17,791 nucleotides of DNA from Hyphochytrium catenoides. Lineage: Eukaryota > Sar > Hyphochytriomycetes > Hyphochytriales > Hyphochytriaceae. Of the stretch, positions 1-7,855 are shown piece after piece; within the stretch, counting starts at the first letter, position 1; each line of letters starts with the position of its first letter. Both the position numbers and the translations under genes were made by a program. Below the pieces are notes generated by a model. The model saw only the letters and a list, made by a program, of their open reading frames with translations. It searched no databases and was not told where the DNA came from. The stretch is from the NCBI GenBank assembly GCA_900088475.1, contig FLMG01000195.1, positions 3,252 through 21,042 on the forward strand, given 5' to 3'.

Positions 1-24
1 AGAGAGAGAGAGAGAGAGAGAGAG
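1..24. repeat. (AG)n microsatellite
   Basis: The window opens inside a pure AG dinucleotide run of 12 units, so the true left end of the repeat lies outside the window. It is one of many GA/CT runs here. Confidence 0.95.
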
Positions 25-1000
25 TCTCTATCATACTCGTAGTAGGTGGAAACGGGCCACTCAGAAGGATGGAAAAAATGTAACGGACCACGGGCTATTT
101 CGTAAAATTACGGATTGAAAATGCCGATTTAGCCTTACTCTCTACCGGTCCTCCTCCTCTTCTTCTTCCCTCTCACCATCATCATCATAGACTTTCTTCT
201 TAGTGATAAGTACTGGGAGGAGGAGGAGGAGGAGAGGAGGAAGAGGACTGGCAGCAGCAGCAGCAGCAGCAGTAGTGGTAGGAGTAGTAGGAGAAGAGAA
301 GGCCTTGACTTGGTGAGACAGAGAGAGAAGAACAGAAAAAAGAAGAACCAGGAGGAGGAGGAAACCAAGAAGAGGAGGATTAAAAAGTGAAGGCAAGGAG
401 GAGCGAGGTAGTGGTGGTGGTGCAGCGCCAAGGAAGTAGCAGCAGCAGGGACCGAACCAATGACCCAGCCGCCGCAGCAGAAAGAGAGGAGAGAGAATAA
501 GAGAGCTCTCGTAGAAGATGAAAGAGAGAAGAGAAAAAAAGTGAGAAGAGATAAAAGAAAGGAGGATGATGGAGGAATGATGACAACTAAACTCATGACT
601 GGAAGAAGAATGATGGACACCGACGAGGAGCCGGCTGCTACTGGCTGGTACGAAGTGTTGTTGTCGTCGTGCGAGGAGGAGGGAGCAGGAAGAAAGGAGA
701 GAAAGGAAGAAAGAGTAGCATAAGAAGAAGAGGGACACGCGGAGGAAGAGAGTCATTCAAAAAAGAGGAGAGAATCGTAACGACACGAGAGGGATGATGA
801 GACGATGAGACAACAATAACGAGAGAGAGTTGAGACAGACATCATGATATGTCGTCGTTGATACTCGATATAAATGTGTGCGATTAGGTAGGCTCGACTC
901 GAGGAGGACAAAGAAGAAGGAGGAACGGAAAATGAACAATTATCCAGAGACGTGGAGTTGAGGGAACAAGGAGAGAGCACGGAGGAACGTATCTACTTGC
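25..1000. other. Purine-rich low-complexity region, no defensible gene
   Basis: From about 155 to 1000 the plus strand is dominated by GAG, GAA, AGG and GCA triplets, with short GGA, GCA and GTG repeats. The opposite strand is correspondingly CT-rich. Reading frames of 60 to 200 codons exist on both strands, but they encode Glu/Arg/Lys-rich or Ser/Leu/Phe-rich strings expected from the base composition. The least repetitive is a plus-strand frame at 460-723 (ATG start, 87 codons, many Glu, Arg and Lys). It has no motif I recognise, and I do not call it as a gene. If a minus-strand gene lies here, most of this stretch could be pyrimidine-rich intron or UTR. Confidence 0.6.
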
Positions 1001-1979
1001 TGCTGATCAACAGCCCCTGATCCCTTCTTCTTCTTCTTCTGCATTCCTTAGCTAGTTACTATTGATGGCTTCTGCAATTTATTGTGTCTCAACAACATGA
1101 TGATGCTGACGGGTTATTATAGCTTAGGTGGTGGTTGTCCCCCCCCCATCCACCATCAACCAGCAGCAGCTATTATCGCTTCTTCTTCTTCTTTGGGATA
1201 AGTCCGTCGGAGCTTCATTTTCCTGTCTTCTTCTCCTTCCTTGTTGGGTTTAGTGCTTGCTGGTGTCCACAAACAACTCAATCATCCTCCATACTAGAAT
1301 TACGAACGAATACCCCTCCTCTCAGCTGAGCAGAAGAGCAGCAGCAAGCAGCAGTGGCTAAGGTTGCTGTACCCCTTGTCGAAGTCATTGAACAGAAGAG
1401 TGCCAGCAACAACAACATGCGTACCATCGTACCACCATACTTTCTTCGACAGAGGAGGAATAGTAGCCGAGGAGGAGAGCGAGGGGACGACGACGACGGT
1501 AGAATCAGAAGAAGAAAGAAAATATGTTCGCCGCCGGCTATCGTTCGTCGGTAGTAGGAAGAAAGGTCGTCAACCTACGGAGGATAAAGAGGATAAATAA
1601 TATTAGCGATGCGGTTGATTGAGAGATCCGTCTTCTGCAGGTAGCAAATGTATCATTATCAGTCAATGATGGGCCCTCCTCTAATATCAAGTTATTTATG
1701 CACTTCTTCTGTCTACTACTAGTACTACTACGAAGTAGGTCGACGGCTTCATCAATGATCCTTATTATTCTCCGTTTCCCGCCTCTTACGAAGTAGGAAG
1801 TACTGCTATCTTCATCCGCCTCTAGTCATCTTCATTATCGCTGCTGCTTGTACTATGAGGAGGAGGAGGTCCATCATCATCAACCAGCGCCGCGAGCAAG
1901 GTCCTGTCGGCAAGAAGCGCCACGTTCCTCCTCATCTCTCATCATCATCTCTCATGGCACCATGATTTTATGACTGTGC
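1001..1979. other. Trinucleotide-repeat-rich region, possible exon at about 1354-1600
   Basis: This stretch has many short trinucleotide repeats (CTT, CAG, ACT, GAC, ATC, GAG). The motif cgaagtagg occurs at about 1731 and again at about 1790. Two overlapping plus-strand frames, ending at 1554 and 1600, are open over mixed-composition sequence. Both begin without an ATG, so at best one is an internal or terminal exon. The frame ending at 1554 is preceded by a short Gln/Ala run encoded by CAG-type triplets. The frame ending at 1600 has an acidic then basic C-terminus. I recognise no domain, and both could be chance. Confidence 0.4.
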
Positions 1980-2142
1980 CTAACAAATGTTAGGCTTAGA
2001 AGTTATCTGAAAGAGCTCAGCGACATAGAATTCTGGACCCCCCATCGTGCTTGTAATGGAGCTATCACTGATATTCAATGTTTTTGTAGTTGGAATTACG
2101 TATAATGCAAAGTATAATTCCTCATTTTCATGCACAGGAGTG
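1980..2142 (-). CDS. Candidate terminal exon of an unknown minus-strand gene
   Basis: Reading right to left, a TTACAG acceptor ends at 2143 and is followed by an open frame (acceptor phase 2) to a TAG at 1982-1980, giving about 53 residues. The composition is mixed and protein-like, with a HENEELYFALYVIP segment and a FYVAELFQIT segment near the end. This contrasts with the surrounding low-complexity frames. Immediately upstream on the same strand is a long pyrimidine-rich tract (GA-rich on the plus strand, 2210-2345), as in introns of the solid genes here. I could not find a convincing upstream exon or start. I do not recognise the family, and it could still be a chance frame. Confidence 0.3.
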
Positions 2143-2209
2143 CTGTAACATTGTTGGCGATGATACTGGCTTTTTTGGTCGGTGGATGTGGGAAGCGAGG
2201 AAGAGTAGG

Positions 2210-2345
2210 AATAGAGAGAGAGAGAGAAGGAGAGAGAGACAGAGAGAGAGAAAGAGAGAGACAGAAAATAATGGGTGAGAGGGGAAGAGAGAGTGAGAAA
2301 GAGAGAGTAACAGAGAGAGACAGAGGGGGGGAGAGAGAGAGAAGC
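2210..2345. repeat. GA-rich imperfect microsatellite block
   Basis: About 135 bases of imperfect (GA)n, interrupted by single C, T or A changes and G runs. It forms the left arm of an opposed pair with the CT block at 2404-2525, separated by about 58 bases of unique sequence. Confidence 0.9.
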
Positions 2346-2403
2346 GAGGAGCCACACAGGCAAAGGGAATCTTCATGTCACGCCCCATTAGTCCAATGAT
2401 CAG

Positions 2404-2525
2404 CTGTCGCTCTCTTTCTCTCTCCCTCTCTTTCTCTCTCTCTCTCTTCTCTCTTCCCCAAGCCTCTCTCTCTCTTGCTATCACTCTGTCTCCTTCTCTC
2501 TCTCTCTCTGTCTCTCTCTATCTCC
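2404..2525. repeat. CT-rich imperfect microsatellite block
   Basis: About 120 bases of imperfect (CT)n. Its reverse complement resembles the GA block at 2210-2345, so the pair is a long imperfect inverted repeat. It also runs up to a TAG acceptor-like site at 2539-2541, and so could serve as the polypyrimidine part of an intron. Confidence 0.9.
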
Positions 2526-2541
2526 CCACTTGGCTGGGTAG

Positions 2542-2668
2542 CCCATCAAGTCGTTGCCTTCCTCCTTGTCACAATCTGGTGGGGTTCCACCAGCCTTTTG
2601 GGCCCTGTTGTCATGAGGAGGTGCTGTTCCTCCTCTCCGCCTCGCAGAGCACGCCGGACTTTCATAAG
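2542..2668 (+). CDS. Candidate orphan exon, TMEM234/small drug-transporter-like membrane segment
   Basis: A CT-rich tract ends in a GGGTAG acceptor-like site. The frame that follows (41 full codons, phase 1 in and phase 2 out) ends at a strong AAG|GTGAAG donor. It encodes a hydrophobic segment, QVVAFLLVTIWWGSTSLLGP, followed by Arg/Cys/Ser-rich sequence. The pattern of a hydrophobic helix with a W-G-S/T-x-x-L-L motif resembles the first helix of TMEM234 and related drug/metabolite transporters (family knowledge, from memory). No start codon and no later helices are visible before the transporter gene at 2825. If the exon is real, it is the remnant of a broken gene or part of an unusual transcript. 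Low confidence. Confidence 0.25.
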
Positions 2669-2746
2669 GTGAAGACTGTCATTCTGCCTGACGGAGATTT
2701 CCCAGATTAGGCGTCGGCTTAAGATCTTCCATTCTTAAGACTCTTT

Positions 2747-2771
2747 AGAGAGAGAGAGAGAGAGAGAGAGA
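2747..2771. repeat. (AG)n microsatellite
   Basis: A pure AG run about 55 bases before the transporter start codon, so it probably lies in the promoter or 5' UTR. It is purine-rich on the sense strand, unlike that gene's introns. Confidence 0.9.
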
Positions 2772-2824
2772 CTTGTAAATTTTTAGGAGACCGTCAAGGC
2801 TGTGCAAAGACTAGAGATAAAATC

Positions 2825-3621
2825 ATGCCAAACTCTGATCCAGTCCTAGTGAGCGGCGGGGCCAGAAGAGGCGGAGGAACAGCCAAGCTGCGTGATATCT
2901 CGACGTATGTCCTTGAGGACAAGCACGAACTATTGCCATCACAAGAGGCGCCACGGCGTACGTTCCAATGGTATATGCACATGCTGATGGTCTTCTTCGT
3001 AGAGTTTTCAGGCGAGAGCTCACGAGGCCTCACTCTGCCGTCATTATACCTTTACAATGTCTCCCTTGGAGGAGACCTCGCCTCAATGGCGGTGATGACC
3101 TCACTCTTCTCCCTTGGCCGGCTAATATCTTCCACTGTTCTTGGCTGGATGAGCGACCGCATCTCGTTCCGCTGGGTGTACATTATATCGGCGCTTATCT
3201 GTATCTTTGGGAACTTGGTCTATATGACGGCGGACAAGCATGTAGCCGACAGCATCTTCCTGCTGCATGCCAGCAGATTCATTGTGGGCTTTGGCGCTGG
3301 AAACCGGAGTGTCTGTAGGGCTAATGTCGCCGCTCTGACGCGCACAGACCAGCGGCTGAGGTACCTGACGTGGCTGAGCTTGGTGGTGTTCTTAGGGTTC
3401 GCAGTGACTCCTGGCATAGGGAAGTATGTCAGCGAAGTGGACTTTTGGATCTTCACGCATCATATCAACAAGTACACCTCACCATGTAAGGGCAACATGA
3501 CAGACAGATTGTGCTCCCATCTCTCCCTCTAATGTTTTCTCGCTCAGAGAATGACCAGCCTATGCTCTTTTGTTACTATCCTTAGACTCGCCTCCCTCTT
3601 TATCTCTTATGGCTTTGCCTG

Positions 3622-3683
<62 letters not shown>

Positions 3684-5283
3684 CTTTGGCTCTCTGGGCC
3701 TCAGTCCCTATCGTTCCTTTCCTATTCATGCTTCTATCCAAATCTTCTTGTGATCTCTGTCTGCTTCTCTAGCATGATCGTTTTCTTCATCCTTCCGGGC
3801 TTGCAGTCTGTCTCCGTCGTAAGTTCTCCGTCTCCCAACATCTCTATTCTGCCCTTCGAGTTCCTCACTAACGCCCGCGTCTTCGTCATATAAACTGTCT
3901 CTTATCTCCTTCACCCACGTCACCGGTATCCTTCTCTAGCGGCCTTGCTGGTCCTCCTGAACGTCCTTGTGATCGTCTTCATGTGGCTGTTCTGGGACGA
4001 GACCGTGACTAAGGAAGATGCACCGCGGGAGGTGCGCAGACCTACGACCACCTCGACTGAGAACGGAAGCTCGGCTACTGTCCGGACTCGCCCTGCTCGG
4101 GCAGAATCCACCTCTGTTCCTGCAGAGCTGGTAACAATTGGTGTGCTGCTACTCATGGGCCTGAACTGCTTGAATAGAGGGATCCTGGGTATTTTTGAGA
4201 CCGTGTCCGTCACAATGTACTTGGATGCTCATCATGAAGACGAGTCATCGCCCACGGCAGTGGCCAATGCGTCAGAATTCCAGCTCTATCTCGGGCTGGT
4301 GGGCGTGGTGACTTACCTGGCTCTGGACCCGCTCTCCTCAAGAGGAGTGTCCGAGGCGCACATGATTGTGGTTGGCTTCATTACAGAGGCTATTGGTAGG
4401 CGCATTATTCTAACTCTTTGCCCATTGCGCCGACTTATCCTTTATCACCTTCATCTCTCTCTTCTCTGCGTTTCTCTCGCTCCGTCAAAGTTTCTGTGTG
4501 TGTGTGTGTGCTGCCACGATTGCCAGTTGATGTCAACTCCTCGCGTCCTTCCCTTATTATCAGCTGAACAGTTATTTTTCTTGTCTCTAACCTGCTCTCC
4601 ACTCCTTCCCTTGCCAACCCAGGTAATCTCATCCTAGCTCCTTATCCGTCAGACGTGGGGATGGTAAGGCTGACGATAGGTGAGAAATACCGCTTCTAGA
4701 CGTCCATGTGGTCTAGTCCATCTATTCTTTGGCAAACGACCTGTATGCGTGTAGCCCTTGACACTCCCCATCTGTTCTTTCACTTGACACGTGCTTGTGT
4801 GTATGTCTCTCCCGTGCTCGTTGTCGCTTTTTAGGCAAGCTTTCCTCCATTTTCTTCTGCTCAGGCATGACGCGCTTGTTCTGCTTTGACTTCGTTCTTG
4901 CAACAGCTCTTTTTGTCTGCCCGTAGCTTCCCTTCCTAACCTTCACTCACTCTTTAGGGAACATCTTTTTCTGGTCCATCGGATCGCCCATCTGTTCAGC
5001 AGTGGTGGTGGCGGCTTTCTCCAAAATCTTAGGCAGTAAACCACAAGGGACCCTAATGGGTTACATGGGCACCACGTCCTCTGTCGCCAGAATCATTTTT
5101 CCTCTCATCCCAAACATTGTGGGCAACTACTGGCTTGTCTTTCTGTTGAATGGCGTGCTATGTGGGTTAGGAGGACTAGGCATTCTTCTTTACCAAGCAA
5201 TGGTTGACTCCTACAAGGAAAAGGAAGTAGAGCCAGCAGAGAAAGAGACGACGCCTCTTCTCTCCGCAAGTTCGCAGGCCTAA
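2825..5283 (+). CDS. MFS transporter, CLN7/MFSD8-like, four exons
   Basis: Exons 2825-3485, 3940-4395, 4623-4679 and 4958-5283 join in frame with GT-AG introns, all phase 1, to give 499 residues. CLN7 proteins are of similar size (about 518 in human, from memory). Visible features are a Glu/Ser/Gly-rich first helix (about 56-80), the MFS motif A GWMSDR at 107-112, and RFIVGFGAG at 151-159. There is also a lumenal-type loop with NxS sites and the family-typical SKILGSKPQGT block in exon 4. The 57-base third exon supplies the eighth-helix end NLILAPYPSDVG and keeps the frame. Two acidic dileucine motifs, DKHELL (32-37) and ETTPLL (488-493), fit endosomal or lysosomal sorting. CLN7 is a lysosomal membrane protein reported to act as a chloride channel. 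The substrate here is unknown. The start is the first ATG of exon 1. Confidence 0.87.
3629..3681. repeat. (TC)n microsatellite in transporter intron 1
   Basis: An uninterrupted TC run of about 26 units inside intron 3486-3939 of the transporter. It lies about 260 bases from the acceptor, too far to be the ordinary polypyrimidine tract. Confidence 0.95.
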
Positions 5284-5576
5284 GAAAGAAACAAGATAGG
5301 CTGGCCTTATGCTTCCGGCAGGAAAGCCAAAGATAGAACGCTTTCAATCTTTAGATTATACACCTTCCTCTTTCTGAATTATCAAGACGGTTGTGGAGCT
5401 GAGTAGTACGATTCCAGGGACGCACAGAGGTTGTGGACGGAGGAGAGAGCACATTAAGGTGAAGGCCGAGTGATGGCGTACAAAGAAGCAACCTGATCTA
5501 GTATACATTTCTTGATAAATAGCAATGATCACGCACATCTCCTTAACTGTTCTCTATCTCTTTTAGCTCATTTCTG
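5284..5576. other. Intergenic region between converging gene ends
   Basis: This lies between the transporter stop and the stop of the minus-strand gene that follows. It must hold both 3' UTRs. I see no AATAAA on the plus strand, no repeat and no convincing extra frame. Confidence 0.6.
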
Positions 5577-6588
5577 TCACGATAAGCGCGGCTTCTTTCT
5601 CCCATCAGCTCCCGCATAGCCCTTCCCCGCAACAGGCTCAAGGGGAGGCGAGTGCTGCTGCTTCTCCGCTTCACTACGGACGCTGCGGAAGAAGTCAATA
5701 AGAAGACTGGCTGGATGCATCGTCGGTCCTTCCTCTTCCTTCTCTCCCTGTGCAGAAGCCTCCGACGATACAGGCGAGTCTTCCCTTTTCCGTTTTCGCT
5801 TGCCTGTAAGTCTATCCTCTCTATCATTTTTATAGTCCTTCTCTCTTATGATAAACCTTCTCTGATGGTCTTCCGCCGCAACTGCCCTATCGATGCGAAG
5901 GAGCAGAGTGGCGCTGAAGGGCGCTAGCTGTAACTTTGGGAAGGTGAGGGGCCCACGAAGACCTGGCAAAGCCTAAGAAGCAGGAGCAGGGATGAGGTCA
6001 GCAGTTATTGCAAAAGGGTGACACCAGGAAACTGCGCAGAGCACGCAATAGAGGCATTTACTTTTTCGAGCCTTAGTATAGAGATCAAGCCCGGACTTGC
6101 CATGCCGCGAGGAGACCCTTCTCCTTCGCCGCGGCGCGCCGACAGCCGCAAAGGGCGAAGCTGAGGCGATAACAACGTTCTAGCTGTACGTTGACGGCGC
6201 ATGCGAGCTAGCTCTCCGTACATTAGGGAACGATAGGTTTGGGGATATTCTATCTGAAGCTTCAGCAGATCACTTTCTGTCAGAAGTCCTCTCCTCTTGG
6301 CCATGTTTCCCTCAAATCTGCACAGTGCGGTCCAGGAAGTGCGGAAGTGACGCGCTTATCTCTCTTTGCTTATAGTGAGGAACCTCTTCTTCGAGAACTT
6401 GCAAGTTGGCCGAGCAATCTCCTTCTTCCTCTTCTTCTTCTCTATGAAGACGGCGACGACATGAAGACTGACACGTCTGTGCCTTCTGGCTGTTCGCAAC
6501 TACGTTGTGAGACCTTTCTTCTTTAGACAATCTCTCTCTACCCACTCCCGTCGCGGCTGCCAAGCTCCTGGTTTTGTTCTTCTTTCAA

Positions 6589-6637
<49 letters not shown>

Positions 6638-6917
6638 CCTCTCCCTTGTTCTTGATGATGTTCTGAGAGCTTGAGGAGCTGCTGCTGCTGCTGCTGCTGC
6701 CCCGACCAGGATGATCAAGTGGATGATGGAATGAGTGCAAAGAAGCTTTTGAAGTTGAAACATTCATTTCTTTCAGTGTATTCATGTTTCGTCAAGTGTC
6801 ATATGTTACTTACCTGTGAAAGATTGGAATTCGACATGTGAAGGATTCAAAGCATTCTGATAACAGGATGACTTCCCTGTAGCGAAAGGACTGTTTTCTG
6901 ATGGTCAATCCATACAT
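5577..6917 (-). CDS. Unrecognised basic, probably nuclear protein, three exons
   Basis: The model, in transcript order, is exons 6917-6814, 6317-6062 and 5972-5577, totalling 756 bases or 251 residues. Exon 1 starts at an ATG with an in-frame TAG 9 bases upstream and ends at a perfect CAG|GTAAGT donor. It joins in frame (phase 2) to a TGCAG acceptor 13 bases before the second ATG (6304). The second intron uses AAAAA|GTAAAT and CTTCTTAG. The N-terminus is mixed. The middle is Arg-rich. The C-terminal third is charged, with a GKRKRKRED stretch and a final KKPRLS, both like nuclear localisation signals. An LLIDFFRSVRSEAEKQQ segment looks helical. I do not recognise the family. Exons 2 and 3 are better supported than exon 1. 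If translation starts at 6304 the protein has 212 residues. Intron 1 (496 bases) is GA-rich on the sense strand, unlike other introns here, which weakens that join. Confidence 0.5.
6594..6626. repeat. (CT)n microsatellite
   Basis: A pure CT run on the plus strand followed by degenerate CT sequence to about 6648. It lies inside the proposed first intron of the minus-strand gene 5577-6917, where it reads as GA on the sense strand. Confidence 0.93.
6679..6699. repeat. (CTG)7 trinucleotide repeat
   Basis: Seven CTG units on the plus strand. The minus strand reads CAG/AGC and could encode poly-Ser or poly-Ala in two frames, but I place it in an intron. Confidence 0.9.
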
Positions 6918-7080
6918 TAGATACTAATGACCATCAGGAAAGGGCCCATGGAAAGGAAAACGTTACTTGGTTATCCTCTAACTTGCGGCAGGAATATCTA
7001 GCTTTACTTGGTTGTACTTGGCTTGTGCCTGTACTTGAAATAACGAAGCCCAACGCCATAACAGCACAGTAACGAGATAC
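6918..7080. other. Short spacer with repeated tacttg words
   Basis: This is the upstream region of the minus-strand gene ending at 5577. Around 6995-7040 the word acttggt/acttggc/acttga occurs several times within 45 bases. No gene or clear promoter box is seen. Confidence 0.5.
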
Positions 7081-7478
7081 TTATGTAAGTGAAGGTCCAG
7101 AACCAACCACTTCCACAAGTATATTTGACAAGTATTCCAAGTACAGCAGAGAGGCTGAAGAAGAACTCTCAGAAGAGGAAAGGAGGAGAGGAGGAGGAGA
7201 AGAAGGGAAGAGAGAAGCTTTGGGAAAACAACGAGGGAAAGAGTGGAGAAGAGAGAGACGAGAGACAGAAACTGAACCGGCGCCTGAAGCACGGCTCATC
7301 AACCACCTGCTGGCCGTCCTGCCAGGGGCCGCGCTGTCCAAGTCCTATCAGGGGGAAGCTCGAGCTCTCTCCACGTGTGGCAATGGTTAAGGCATGAGAT
7401 CAGAGGACCAAGCAAAAAGCTTCCTGGAATGGGGACACGACAGACTACGGAGGGATGTATTTGCCCTGTACTGCTCAT
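7081..7478 (-). CDS. Candidate small two-exon gene of unknown function
   Basis: The exons are 7478-7307 and 7154-7081, joined across a 152-base intron with a CAG|GTGGTT donor and a TTCTTCAG acceptor. The join is phase 1 and stays open to a TAA, giving 81 residues. The intron is strongly pyrimidine-rich on the sense strand, as in the well-supported genes here, which is the main support. The protein would begin MSSTGQIHPSVVCRVPIPG and end in a mildly hydrophobic helix-like stretch, SLLYLEYLSNILVEVVG. I recognise no domain. An ATG directly after a GTG at 7481 marks the start. It could instead be 3' UTR sequence of the protease gene, whose stop lies about 380 bases upstream on the same strand. 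Confidence 0.28.
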
Positions 7479-7590
7479 CACGGGGGTACGGCGCCTGTCC
7501 TTCTCCTTTCGCGTCTGTCGTTATCTGCCAGGTCTCTCTTCTGGAGGGCAGTGGCAAAGCAAGTTGAAACTTTAGTTCACTTTAGTTCGC

Positions 7591-7596
7591 TTTATT
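7591..7596 (-). terminator. Polyadenylation signal AATAAA
   Basis: AATAAA on the minus strand, about 260 bases downstream of the aspartic protease stop codon. It is the best 3'-end signal for that gene. A second AATAAA on the plus strand at 7725-7730 has no matching gene. Confidence 0.5.
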
Positions 7597-7855
7597 AAAA
7601 CTGATATGTAGAGAATGCAAACAGGCCCTTGGGGGGCAGGGGTGCACGCCAATCTATGTTCTCTTTCTGGCTCTCTGTCCCCGCCTTGGCTTGATTGTTC
7701 AGCAGAGCACATAGTTGTGCTCTCAATAAATAGAAACTAGTGCACAGCGTTTGCCCCACTGTTTCTCTCCTGCTTCTCAACAGGGACCCTTCCTTGGTCG
7801 GCTAAAAGAGCTGGAGAGAAAGGGGGCCTTTCCTCCGCTGCAGCGTATCTATGGC

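Noticed and set aside
135-756. Long minus-strand Ser/Leu/Phe-rich frames
   Set aside because: They are translations of a CT-rich strand with no motif, start context or splice logic. Composition alone explains them.
2128-2484. Arg/Glu-repeat and Ser/Leu-repeat proteins on both strands
   Set aside because: These are direct translations of the GA and CT microsatellites.
3220-3456. Minus-strand frame inside transporter exon 1
   Set aside because: It is a shadow of the transporter frame. The plus strand carries the MFS motifs.
4649-4946. Minus-strand frames across the transporter introns
   Set aside because: They are antisense to confirmed exons and have no recognisable content.
7725-7730. Plus-strand AATAAA
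   Set aside because: No plus-strand gene upstream can be supported, so it is probably a chance occurrence.
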